Source of the DNA: DSOI01 sp041394885
GTDB taxonomy: Bacteria; Acidobacteriota; Terriglobia; Bryobacterales; Bryobacteraceae
Assembly: GCA_041394885.1 (NCBI GenBank)
Contig: JAWKHI010000003.1
Coordinates: 186,001 to 250,000, forward strand
Direction: 5' to 3'
Length of the DNA stretch: 64,000 bases
Part shown: positions 48,901 to 57,107 of the stretch, one piece after another
Layout of the letters: every line of letters starts with the position of its first letter
Numbering within the stretch: position 1 is the first letter of the stretch
The notes under the pieces: generated by a model
Database searches by the model: none
The model's input: only the letters and a program-made list of their open reading frames with translations
Told to the model about the DNA's origin: nothing
Program-made: the position numbers and the translations under genes

Positions 48901-50618
48901 CAAACCGTGCCATCGAGCTTGCGGACCAGGCCATGATCGCTTCCGGCGGCGATCGAGACGGCGTTGCTCAGTCCGGCCACCACTACGAAGTTAGGCCGGT
49001 TCGTGTTGGAGCCGTCGCCCAACTGGCCAGAGGCGTTCAGACCCCAGGCGACCACGGATCCGTCGCTCCTGAGGGCGAGGCTGAAGCGCTCGCCGGCTGC
49101 GATGGCGCTCACGTTCGTCAAACCGGCCACCTGCACGGGCGCGTTCCGCTGTGTGTTGGAGCCGTCGCCGAGTTGGCCGGAGGAATTCAAGCCCCACGCC
49201 CATACGGTGCCGTCGCTCTTGAGGGCCAAACTATGATAACCGCCGGCGGCTACGGCGCTCACGCCGGTCAATCCCGGCACTTGGTTGGGAGTCGGTTTGG
49301 CGTGGGTGCCATTGTCGCCCAACTGGCCGTTGGCATTCTCGCCCCAGGTCCACACCGTGCCGTCGCTCTTGAGGCCGATACCGTGGAACCATCCGGCGGA
49401 CACCATGGACATGCCGCTCAACCCGGCGGCAGTGACCGGAGCCAGGCGGTCCACGGCGGTGCCATCGCCCAATTGCCCATTTCCATTTCCGCCCCAAGCG
49501 CACACGGAGCCGCCTTGCTGCAGATACAGATTGTGGAACTGTGCGCTTCCCAGACTTGGGGATGACGAAGAGAAGCGCGGGTCCACCGCGGCAAAAACGG
49601 CGCCCCGGGCAAGTGGCGCTTCGGCCTTTTGGGAATCGATGACGCCCGCGTTGAATGAATCCGAGGCGGCCGAGGACGGGTGGTTTGCGATCACTGCCAC
49701 TGCCCATCCGAGATCGGCGTCCACGACGGCGCCGCTGATGGAGAAGGGTTCGAGCCCCATGCGTTCGTCCAAGTGAATCCTCGAACCCGCGAGGCGAACG
49801 TCGCGGGCAAGCCCCGAATTGTCGAACCATTTCCCGGTGAGCGCCGCTTCGCTCAGGCGGCCATGATCGAGCCGCCGCGAAACTTCCCGCAGGAGTTCGA
49901 AACCGTCGATGCCGCCGGCCGCCATCTCATGCGGAGCGATGGGCCCGGAATTCACGCCGTCGCTTCCCCACTCGAGGATGCGGCCGGCGCGATCCCGCGC
50001 GTAGGCGCGATTGCGGAACACGGCGATGGAATCGATGCCTGTGAGCCCGGCCACCGCCACCGGGTCCGCGATCATTTTCCTTGGATCACCGGGGACGATC
50101 TGGTTCCAGTTTGCACCGAACATCCACACCGTGCCGTCGGCGCGCAGCGCGAGAGTAAAAGCCTTGCCCGCCGCGATCGCAGTCACATCGCTGAGCCCAT
50201 TCGCCAGACCCGGCTGGACGCGCGGCGTCCATTCGCCATTTCCCAACTGGCCCTGGTCATTGGCGCCCCAGGTCCACACCGTACCGTCGGGGCGCAGGGC
50301 GGCGCCGTGCATCGCTCCAGCCGCGATGGCCGTGGCATCGTCGAGCCCCTCTATCGGACGCCACCGCTCCACCGGCTGCAACCCGTCCCATTCCCAGACC
50401 TTTCCGTCCGCGGTGAGCACCATGACCCGCGAGCCGGCCTCGGGAACCGCCACTCGCTGCGCCATCGATATGTCGCCGAGCGCATTGAGCGAAATTGCCG
50501 CCTGGCCGGAATTCGACGGAATCGACTGTAGTAGATAAATCTGTTGGGCGCTGAGCGATGTCATCCCCCAGGCGGCGAACACGAGACAGACGCTACGGAT
50601 GCCGGTAAGACAGGTCAC
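45987..50618 (-). CDS. Giant secreted RCC1-propeller / BACON protein with twin C-terminal modules
   Basis: 1,543 residues from a GTG at 50618 with GGAGGAAGG upstream and a signal peptide (CLVFAAWGMTSLSAQQ). I count about 18 RCC1 blades of the GTVWAWGxNxxGQLGDGS type. The first four are interrupted by a roughly 120-residue insertion; the other fourteen could form two seven-bladed propellers. Two or three BACON-like beta domains follow (CSWTASSSVPWISVSSSQFS, GCAWSVASNDFWITITSG). The last about 270 residues are two copies of a shared module (NVLINNAIDGRNGCYIAF, then NILINNAIDGRQACYLAYVR), each with a second cysteine (NGQCTV, NSQCTI). Extracellular; binding partner unknown. It is the last of five tandem genes sharing the module. 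Confidence 0.85.
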   Translation of the reverse strand: MTCLTGIRSVCLVFAAWGMTSLSAQQIYLLQSIPSNSGQAAISLNALGDISMAQRVAVPEAGSRVMVLTADGKVWEWDGLQPVERWRPIEGLDDATAIAAGAMHGAALRPDGTVWTWGANDQGQLGNGEWTPRVQPGLANGLSDVTAIAAGKAFTLALRADGTVWMFGANWNQIVPGDPRKMIADPVAVAGLTGIDSIAVFRNRAYARDRAGRILEWGSDGVNSGPIAPHEMAAGGIDGFELLREVSRRLDHGRLSEAALTGKWFDNSGLARDVRLAGSRIHLDERMGLEPFSISGAVVDADLGWAVAVIANHPSSAASDSFNAGVIDSQKAEAPLARGAVFAAVDPRFSSSSPSLGSAQFHNLYLQQGGSVCAWGGNGNGQLGDGTAVDRLAPVTAAGLSGMSMVSAGWFHGIGLKSDGTVWTWGENANGQLGDNGTHAKPTPNQVPGLTGVSAVAAGGYHSLALKSDGTVWAWGLNSSGQLGDGSNTQRNAPVQVAGLTNVSAIAAGERFSLALRSDGSVVAWGLNASGQLGDGSNTNRPNFVVVAGLSNAVSIAAGSDHGLVRKLDGTVWAWGFNGFGQLGDGSTTNRSAPVQAVSLGSVVAIGAGSYHSLAVQSTGAAWTWGLGTSGQMGDGSTNSRSTPGVVGGLTGVSGVAGGAGHSLAVKSDGSLFAWGGNGNGALGNGGLGGTATPAAVNACASGIFPPVTLESRGRRITASRDHGMVVRTDGAVLAWGRNQAGQLGDGSTTDRSTPGLVLGVAGAQQASAGWTHGLAVKTDGTVRSWGSNSSGQLGIGNNLQQLTSVQVTALADVMWVAAGGFHSLAVKSDGTAWAWGLNSEGQLGDSTNITRNSPVQVSGLTGITMVAAGERFSLALKNDGTVWAWGLNNIGQLGDHTFANRNAPVQVIGLANIIAIAAGTDHSLALRSDGTVWAWGYNGNGQLGDGSTSNRADRVRVSGLTQVVGIAAADNHSLATRSDGSAWAWGLNSSGQLGDNSTVSKRVPTQVMNLAGTVAVAGGLAHSLALGSSEGVWGWGANNVGQFGAASPASSLIPVQAQQLPFCTYFINPTGVISPDVGSSGTASVSTAFACSWTASSSVPWISVSSSQFSGPGSFTYSVAPNPTASSRTGTVVVGNKTLTVIQSAGTGCAYSINPTILNTDFLGGSGQVNVTTSPGCAWSVASNDFWITITSGTGGSGSGSATFIYDANNSVVQRAGTISVAGQLFTIFQDPPGGGGSAFTPQVGAPSPASGSGFAQTFSFTFSDANGATDLSVVNVLINNAIDGRNGCYIAFAPSGVNTGTLFLVNNNGDAGGPFAGTISIPGSGVAANGQCTVSAAGSSATIIGDTLTLNLNISFTSFFAGNRIVYVAARDAAANNSGWHAKAVWTVPGALFNPASVTNLNPTRSTATSLTLTTSFSDTAGFAALDILNILINNAIDGRQACYLAYVRATNTLVLVNDAGDAGGPFAGQIVIPGGGSVSNSQCTINALGSSALGSGNTLTLVLNMSFHGAFGGDRVIYAAARDTFGNNSGWQAMGTITVQ

Positions 50619-50746
50619 GAACCTTCCTCCCTATTTCAGACCGCTTCATTGTAGAACGTCGCGTACTCGAATGAAAAGGCGCACGGACCCTACCTCAATA
50701 AGAACACCGACGAAGCGAATCCAACTACACCCGAAAGGAGATTTTT

Positions 50747-53374
50747 TTACGGAATCGTAATCGTACCCATAGCCTGCCAACCGGTATTGTTGCCTCCGGT
50801 GTCGCGCGCGGCTGCATGGACGATCCGGTCACCCGCGAACCCCTGCTGGAAGGACATGTTCAAGGTTAGCGTCAGCGTGTTTCCGGCGCCTGAGACCGAG
50901 GAGCCGGCCGCATTGATCGTACACTGGCTGTTGTTGACCGAACCAGCGCCCGGGATATTGATGGCTCCCGCGAATGGACCGCCGGCGTCTCCGGCGTCGT
51001 TCACCAGCAGTAGCTGCCCGGTCGATCGCACGAAGGCAAGGTAGCAGGCGTTCCTCCCATCGATGCCATCATTGATCAGAATATTCAGTATGTTGAGGTC
51101 GGCGAAGCCGGCGGTATCGGAAAACACAGCGGTGAGGGCGACTGTCGCCGCCGCCACCCGCGCCGGCGCGAGACTGACCACGGAAGTACCGTTGCCTGCT
51201 GGCGTCCCTCCGGGCACGTTCCACACTCCCTTGGCATGCCAGCCCGTGTTGTTGGAGGCGTTATCCCGAGCGGCGAGATACATCACGCGGCGGCCGGCGA
51301 ATCCGGTGGTGAAAGACATGTTCAAGGTCAGCGTCAGCGTATTGCCGCTCATGAGCACCGAGGATCCGGCGGCCTGGATCGAACATTGTCCGTTGCTGAC
51401 GGAGCCGGACCCTGGGATGATCATCGATCCTGCGAACGGGCCTCCCGCGGCGCCGGCGTCATTCACCAGCAACAACTCTCCGGTGGCGCGCACAAAGGCG
51501 ATGTAGCAGGCGTTGCGCCCGTCGATGGCGTTGTTGATCAGTACATTGAGAATGTTCAGGTCCGCGGCTCCGTCTCCGTCGCTGAACGGGAATTGGAATA
51601 CTCCGCTCATGCCCGAGCCCGACGATGGATTGGGCACCCCGACGGCTGGAAGCGCCAAGCCGCCGACGCCGCCCGCCTGCTGCGTGACGGTGAATGTCTG
51701 TCCGGCGATCGAAATGGTCCCCACGCGCTGTGCGCCGCCGTTACCGGCCACGGAAAAATTCACGGTTCCGTTGCCTGCTCCCGAAGCACCGGCGGTTACG
51801 GTGATCCAGCCCGCATTGCTCACCGCGGTCCAGGGGCATCCGCCCGGGCTTTCGGGCGCCACGCCGACCGAACCTGAGCCGCCGAGGGCGGGGATCAATG
51901 CCGAGCCCGGAGAGAGTAGGTATGAGGACGTGCATCCGCTTCCGCTCTGCGTGACGACGAAGGTGCGCCCAGCGATGGTCAGCGTACCGGTCCGCGCGAA
52001 AACCAGCACATTCGGAGCTACAGTGTAGTTCACCGTTCCGCTTCCGGCGCCGGTGTCACCGGATGTGATCGTGAGCCAGTCCGCATTGCTGTACGCAGTC
52101 CAGGTACATCCTCCGGTGGCGGTGATCCCGACACTGGCCGAGCCGCCGGCCGAGCCCACCGCGGCCGCGGACGGTGTGAGCACCGATGAGCATGTTTCGT
52201 GCCGGAAGGCGAGGACCGGGTCGATCGAATCGGTGGGCGTGAGCCCGGACCCGAACTGACCGGCGAGATTCACCCCCCACGCCCAGATCGATTCATCCGG
52301 TTTAGCGGCCAGCCCGTGGATGAAACCAGCGGCTACGGAGGCGGCTCCGGTGAACGAGGTATTGAGGCCGGTGCGAACCGGGAGCAGCCGAATCGCTTCG
52401 AGCGTGCCGTCACCCAACTGCCCGGAAGCGTTGAAGCCGAATCCCCACACCGTGCCGTCGGTCTTCCACACCAGGTTGTGCGTGTTGCCGGAGGAGATGC
52501 CCGCGACATCGATGAGGGTCCCGGAGCGGACAGGCGCTGTTTGGTCCAGCCCAGTCCCGTCGCCCAACTGGCCGAAGAGGTTGCTGCCCCACGCCCAGAC
52601 CGTCCCATCGGCTTTCAACGCGAGCGTGTGCCCGCCACCGCCGGCCGCGCATACCGCTCCGGTGAAACCCGCCACGGCCTGGGGCGTGGTTCGCTGCGCG
52701 GCGTTAGCGTCGGCCAATTGTCCGGTAGTGTTGGCGCCCCACGCCCACACGCTTCCGTCGGAGCGGACCGCCAGACTGTGGCTCTGTCCGGCAGCGATGG
52801 CCACGACGCCCGAGAGCGAGGCGATCTGGACGGGTGTGAACTGAGTGGCGAGGGTTCCGTTGCCGATTTGTCCCTGGCCATTGAAGCCCCACGCCCACAC
52901 GGTTCCGTCCGAACGCAACGCCAGGCTGTGCGATCCGCCGGCCGCCACCGCGACAACGCTCGTCAGGCCGGAGATCGCTGCCGGCTTGGACCGGTCCGCG
53001 GTTCCGCCGGTTCCCAATTGCCCGCTGGCGTTTCCACCCCAGGACCACACTTGTCCGTCTCCCGCCACCGCCAAGCTATGTAGCTCGCCCGCGCTCACAC
53101 CGGTGACGCCGACCGGTCCGAGTGCCTGCACGGGACGGAACCGCGTCACCAGGGAGCCATCGCCGAGCTGCCCGTTTGCGTTGCCGCCCCAAGCCCAGAC
53201 CGTGCCGTCGGAGCGGACCGAGAGGGAATGGCTACCGCCTGCAGCGAGCCGTGGGGCGGGGCACACTGTGGCGGCGGTGGCGAGCGCCGCGTGCAGAAGG
53301 AAGCTGCACGGCGCCAGGATACGAATCGAACGCAGCCAACGGGGGAGGCTCGAGAAGTGCGGCGAGATTTCCAT
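50747..53374 (-). CDS. Secreted RCC1 propeller with BACON domains and twin C-terminal modules
   Basis: 875 residues from the ATG at 53374, with a signal sequence (ILAPCSFLLHAALATAA). The head has exactly seven RCC1 blades, from GTVWAWGGNANGQLGDGSLV to ESIWAWGVNLAGQFGSG, as needed for one closed propeller. Two BACON-like domains follow (GCTWTAYSNADWLTITSGDT, GGCPWTAVSNAGWITVTAGA). Two shared C-terminal modules end the protein (VLINNAIDGRNACYIAFVRA, ILINDGIDGRNACYLAFVRS). It is shorter than the neighbour at 45987, whose blades are multiplied. It lies 128 bp upstream of that gene on the same strand, so both may be on one transcript. Secreted adhesin or scaffold is inferred. Confidence 0.85.
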   Translation of the reverse strand: MEISPHFSSLPRWLRSIRILAPCSFLLHAALATAATVCPAPRLAAGGSHSLSVRSDGTVWAWGGNANGQLGDGSLVTRFRPVQALGPVGVTGVSAGELHSLAVAGDGQVWSWGGNASGQLGTGGTADRSKPAAISGLTSVVAVAAGGSHSLALRSDGTVWAWGFNGQGQIGNGTLATQFTPVQIASLSGVVAIAAGQSHSLAVRSDGSVWAWGANTTGQLADANAAQRTTPQAVAGFTGAVCAAGGGGHTLALKADGTVWAWGSNLFGQLGDGTGLDQTAPVRSGTLIDVAGISSGNTHNLVWKTDGTVWGFGFNASGQLGDGTLEAIRLLPVRTGLNTSFTGAASVAAGFIHGLAAKPDESIWAWGVNLAGQFGSGLTPTDSIDPVLAFRHETCSSVLTPSAAAVGSAGGSASVGITATGGCTWTAYSNADWLTITSGDTGAGSGTVNYTVAPNVLVFARTGTLTIAGRTFVVTQSGSGCTSSYLLSPGSALIPALGGSGSVGVAPESPGGCPWTAVSNAGWITVTAGASGAGNGTVNFSVAGNGGAQRVGTISIAGQTFTVTQQAGGVGGLALPAVGVPNPSSGSGMSGVFQFPFSDGDGAADLNILNVLINNAIDGRNACYIAFVRATGELLLVNDAGAAGGPFAGSMIIPGSGSVSNGQCSIQAAGSSVLMSGNTLTLTLNMSFTTGFAGRRVMYLAARDNASNNTGWHAKGVWNVPGGTPAGNGTSVVSLAPARVAAATVALTAVFSDTAGFADLNILNILINDGIDGRNACYLAFVRSTGQLLLVNDAGDAGGPFAGAINIPGAGSVNNSQCTINAAGSSVSGAGNTLTLTLNMSFQQGFAGDRIVHAAARDTGGNNTGWQAMGTITIP

Positions 53375-53493
53375 GATCGGGTCTGGTAGGGCCAGAACTC
53401 AAGTGTATCCGCCGGTGAGCGGCGGGTTCAAGGTATGCAGAAGTTAATTTCAGTCTGGGGATCGCGCGGATCACAGACAGGAGCCGGCCGCGC

Positions 53494-56400
53494 TTACGGC
53501 AGGGTGATGGTCGCCATCGCCTGCCACCCGGAGTTGTTTTCCGCGACGTCGCGGGCGGCAGCGAAGACCAGGCGGTCACCCTGAAACGCGGCGGAGAACG
53601 TCAAGTTGAGAGTCAACGTAACGGTACTCCCGGATTCGACAACGGACGACCCGGCCGCCACGATCGAGCACTGGCTGTTCGCCGCAACGCCGGCGCCTGG
53701 TATCGGGATGGAGCCAGCGAAGGGACCTCCCGCCTCGCCGGCGTCATTCACCAGGAACAACGTGCGCGACGGCCTTACGAAGGCCAGGTAGCAAGCGTTG
53801 CGGCCGTCGATCCCATCGTTGATAAGGATATTGAGGATGTTCAGGTCAGCGAATCCGTTCTGATCAGAAAATATTGTTGTGAGCAGCACGGTGTTGCTCG
53901 TTATCCGAGTTGGCGTCATGGTCACGACCGCGGTGGGCGGCGGCGAGAAGGGCACGGTCCAAACGCCTCTGGCATGCCAGCCTGTGTTGTTGCCAACAAC
54001 GTCCCGCGCGGCTGTATAGATGACCCGGCGTCCCCCAAAACCGGGGTGGAAAGCGATGTTCAACGTGAGCGTCAAGCTGTTGCCGCCGGCCGATACCGAG
54101 GATCCGGAGGCACTGACCGTGCACTGGCTATTGGTCGCCGTTCCGGTGCCCGGGATCGTTGCGCCGGCGAATGGTCCCCCTGCCTGCCCGGCGTCATTGA
54201 CCAGCAGCAACTGGTTTGTCGGGCGCACGAACGCGATGTAGCAGGCGTTTCGTCCGTCAATGGCGTTGTTGATCAGGACATTCAGAATATGGAGGTCGGC
54301 GAAACCGTCCGGATCGGTGAAGGAGAACGCGAACACTCCCGATGCGCCGGTTCCTGAAGCGGGACTCACGCCGGCGATGGCCGGTGGTCCGGCGTTTCCG
54401 GCCTGCGAAACGGTGAAGGTGAGGCCCGCGACTGTGAGCGTCCCCACGCGAGGGGCACTGCCTGGGTTGGCCTCGACACTGTATGACGCGGAGCCGTTGC
54501 CGAATCCCGATCCCTGGGCCGGGTCGACAGTGATCCACGGTGCGTTTGCCGCTGCGATCCACGGACAACCGGGGGTGGCGATTACGGACACGCTCAGCAC
54601 CGCTCCCGGGGATGCCACATTCGCCGATGTTGCAGTCAAACCGTACGAGCAGGCGGAGCCGGCCTGCGTTACGGTAATCGACGCGGAGCCGACTGCGATG
54701 GTGGCGGACCGTATGGAAGGACTGAGGTTGGGCGCCGCGGAATAAGAAGTGGTCCACACCAGCGCTCCGCTGGGCGCGGTGGCCCCGATGGCAATCCACG
54801 GCGCCGACGCTGTTGGTGGGACGAAGCATGCCGGCGTCGTATTGAAACTCAGTTGGCCCGCACCGCCGGAAGCCAGAAAGTTTTGGGCGGGAGCGGGCAG
54901 GAACGCGTAGGAGCAGGATCCGTCCGAGAGCACATAGGCCGCGCCGGCTTCCGAGAGCGTATTGTCGCCGCCGTTCGCGTTGACGCCAGTGGCGCTGCTG
55001 TCTTCTCCGGGCGCCCCGGCGACGATCAGGTCCCCCCAAAGTGCAACGGAACCACCGAAGGCGTCACCGGCGCCGGTGTTGGAGGCCTTGATGTAGGCGG
55101 TTTGGGTCCAGTCGATGCCGCCGTAGACGAACAGATAGGCTGCTCCGGATTGGATCGCCAAGTCGTTCTCCGCGCCGTCGACTCCGGTGGCGCTCCCTCC
55201 CTCGCCCGCGGCCCCCACCAGCACCCTATCGCCGGAGATGGCCACGGAGATTCCGAAACCGTCATTAGCGCCCGCGTTGACCGCTTTGAGATAGCCGTCC
55301 TGCTGCCACTGTCCGAAACCGTTGCGGGCGAAGGCGTAGGCGGCGCCCGCGTTCTGGGCCGAATTGTCAGTTTCGCGGCTGATTCCGACGCCATCGCTGT
55401 CTTCGAAGTTCGCGCCCACCACCGCCCGGTGCGCGAATACAGCCACTGACTGTCCGAAACGATCGTTCGCTTCCGTGTTGGATGCTTTGCAGTAGGCTTG
55501 TTGGCTCCACACCGCGCCGGTGCGCACGAACACATACGCAGCGCCCGAATCCGGAGCCAAATCGTTGTCGGCGCCATTGATCCCGGTGGCGCTGCTGTCT
55601 TCGAGGTTGGCCCCCACGATCACGGTGTCTTGCGAGGCGCCGACGGACCAACCGAAGGCATCTCCCGATCCCGTGTTGGATGCTTTGAGGTAGGCCTGCT
55701 GGCTCCACACACCGCCGTTGCGCACGAACACATACGCCGCACCGGCGTTGGAGCCGGATTCGTTGCTCGCGCCGTTGACGCCGGTGGCGCTGCTGTCCTC
55801 GAACGGAGATCCGACCACCACCGTGTCACCCGACACGGCCACCGATTGGCCGAAGAAATCTCCTATCCCGGTATTGGACGCTTTTAGGTAGGCCTGCTGG
55901 CTCCACACACCGCCGCTGCGCACGAACACATAGGCAGCGCCGGCGTTCAGCGCCAGATCATTATCGGGGCCGCCGACGCCGGTGGAGTTGCTATCTTCGC
56001 GGACCGCTCCCACCACGAGCGTGTCCCCCGACAAAGCAACCGAGAAACCGAAATTATCGCCCGCGCCCGGATTCGACGCCTTGAGGTAGGCTTGCTGGCT
56101 CCAAACACCGCCGTTGCGTACGAACACGTACACCGCGCCAGCGTCAGCGGCCAGATCGTTGCTGGCGCCGTTGATACCTGCCGTGCTGCTATCTTCGTTC
56201 CACGCTCCCACCGCTACGGTGGTGCCGGATGCGGCCACGGAGAAGCCGAACCAGTCACCCGCGCCGGTGTTGGAGGCCTTCAAATATGCTTGCTGAGTGA
56301 AGGTGGGATCGACGGTTACGGGCCAAACCGCCCCCGCGTCTTCCACCTCGAGCCATATGCTTTTGCCATCCGGACCGGCCGCAACACGCATCGCTGCCGG

Positions 56401-57021
56401 CAGCCCCCTGCCCGAGGCATCTGTCACCCTCAGGTCCGCGTAACGCAGGACCGTAGCATCGTCCGCAGTTGCCAGCGCCAACCCCTGCCCGCCCGGCTCG
56501 GACCGGGGGTGCAAATCGCCTTGCACGTCCATGGTCAGCCGCAGTGGAGCGCCCGGCAACCGATCGTCTGGCGGCCCGTGCAGTGTGAAACCCTGCTCGA
56601 GCCCGTCCGGGCGATTGACGTACCACTCGTCGATGCCAGCCTCATGCCGCAAGTAGATGCGGGAGGTTTCGCTGTCAGGTCCGGTCTCCAACCGCGCCGG
56701 ACCCACGGCGGTTTGCCGTTCCCCATAGCCGGCTGACCGCAACCGCCAGCCCATTCGCCAGCCCCGAGGGGAAGACAGGCCCAGGCCGGCTGGGGAGAAG
56801 ATAGCCCGCAGCCGCTGGGCCGGGTTGGCCGCAGCGTATGCATTCCCTCCGGCCGGGCGGATGGCGTAGCGGGCTGCTTCCAGGGCTTCGCGCAACGAAC
56901 CGGTTCCGCGCTGCAGAAGAGGCACCTCGTCATGAGTGCCGGGCGCCGTCGCCCCGGCTAGTGGGAGCGCCACTCCAAGGATCCATAAGGGGCCAGGCGC
57001 GCTCGGGTAGGGCAGAAGCAA
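53494..57021 (-). CDS. Secreted FG-GAP-like propeller with BACON domains and twin C-terminal modules
   Basis: 1,175 residues from a TTG at 57021 (an in-frame stop lies 6 nt upstream), with a signal-like start (LWILGVALPLAGATA). Residues 30-240 are a beta domain of unknown type ending AVWPVTVDPTFTQ. Seven blades of about 66 residues follow, each with AYLKASNTGAGDxFGxSVA, GxxVVVGA and GAAYVFVRNGG, an integrin-alpha/FG-GAP-like pattern; seven is the expected number for a closed propeller. Blade 5 has C instead of L (AYCKASNT). Then come BACON-like domains (GCPWIAAANAPWITVDPAQG) and two shared modules (VLINNAIDGRNACYIAFVRP, ILINDGIDGRNACYLAFVRP). The first shared module lacks one residue before IPGTGT. 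Extracellular. Confidence 0.85.
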   Translation of the reverse strand: MLLPYPSAPGPLWILGVALPLAGATAPGTHDEVPLLQRGTGSLREALEAARYAIRPAGGNAYAAANPAQRLRAIFSPAGLGLSSPRGWRMGWRLRSAGYGERQTAVGPARLETGPDSETSRIYLRHEAGIDEWYVNRPDGLEQGFTLHGPPDDRLPGAPLRLTMDVQGDLHPRSEPGGQGLALATADDATVLRYADLRVTDASGRGLPAAMRVAAGPDGKSIWLEVEDAGAVWPVTVDPTFTQQAYLKASNTGAGDWFGFSVAASGTTVAVGAWNEDSSTAGINGASNDLAADAGAVYVFVRNGGVWSQQAYLKASNPGAGDNFGFSVALSGDTLVVGAVREDSNSTGVGGPDNDLALNAGAAYVFVRSGGVWSQQAYLKASNTGIGDFFGQSVAVSGDTVVVGSPFEDSSATGVNGASNESGSNAGAAYVFVRNGGVWSQQAYLKASNTGSGDAFGWSVGASQDTVIVGANLEDSSATGINGADNDLAPDSGAAYVFVRTGAVWSQQAYCKASNTEANDRFGQSVAVFAHRAVVGANFEDSDGVGISRETDNSAQNAGAAYAFARNGFGQWQQDGYLKAVNAGANDGFGISVAISGDRVLVGAAGEGGSATGVDGAENDLAIQSGAAYLFVYGGIDWTQTAYIKASNTGAGDAFGGSVALWGDLIVAGAPGEDSSATGVNANGGDNTLSEAGAAYVLSDGSCSYAFLPAPAQNFLASGGAGQLSFNTTPACFVPPTASAPWIAIGATAPSGALVWTTSYSAAPNLSPSIRSATIAVGSASITVTQAGSACSYGLTATSANVASPGAVLSVSVIATPGCPWIAAANAPWITVDPAQGSGFGNGSASYSVEANPGSAPRVGTLTVAGLTFTVSQAGNAGPPAIAGVSPASGTGASGVFAFSFTDPDGFADLHILNVLINNAIDGRNACYIAFVRPTNQLLLVNDAGQAGGPFAGATIPGTGTATNSQCTVSASGSSVSAGGNSLTLTLNIAFHPGFGGRRVIYTAARDVVGNNTGWHARGVWTVPFSPPPTAVVTMTPTRITSNTVLLTTIFSDQNGFADLNILNILINDGIDGRNACYLAFVRPSRTLFLVNDAGEAGGPFAGSIPIPGAGVAANSQCSIVAAGSSVVESGSTVTLTLNLTFSAAFQGDRLVFAAARDVAENNSGWQAMATITLP

Positions 57022-57107
57022 GACTCAGCCGCATGACTTCTGGATGTTACCAGACCGATGCCTGTGACGCGGGACCAGTCGCTTAACTGGCCCCGCGTCG
57101 CGAGCGG

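Noticed and set aside
48300..49565. Regular repeats of about 150 bp that could look like a CRISPR array
   Set aside because: They are RCC1 blades in frame, with variable spacing and degenerate sequence, not identical repeats with unique spacers.
45987..50618. Plus-strand frames up to 421 codons opposite the giant genes
   Set aside because: The peptides are Pro/Ala/Arg-rich repeats that copy the RCC1 periodicity on the other strand, as expected for shadows of repeats.
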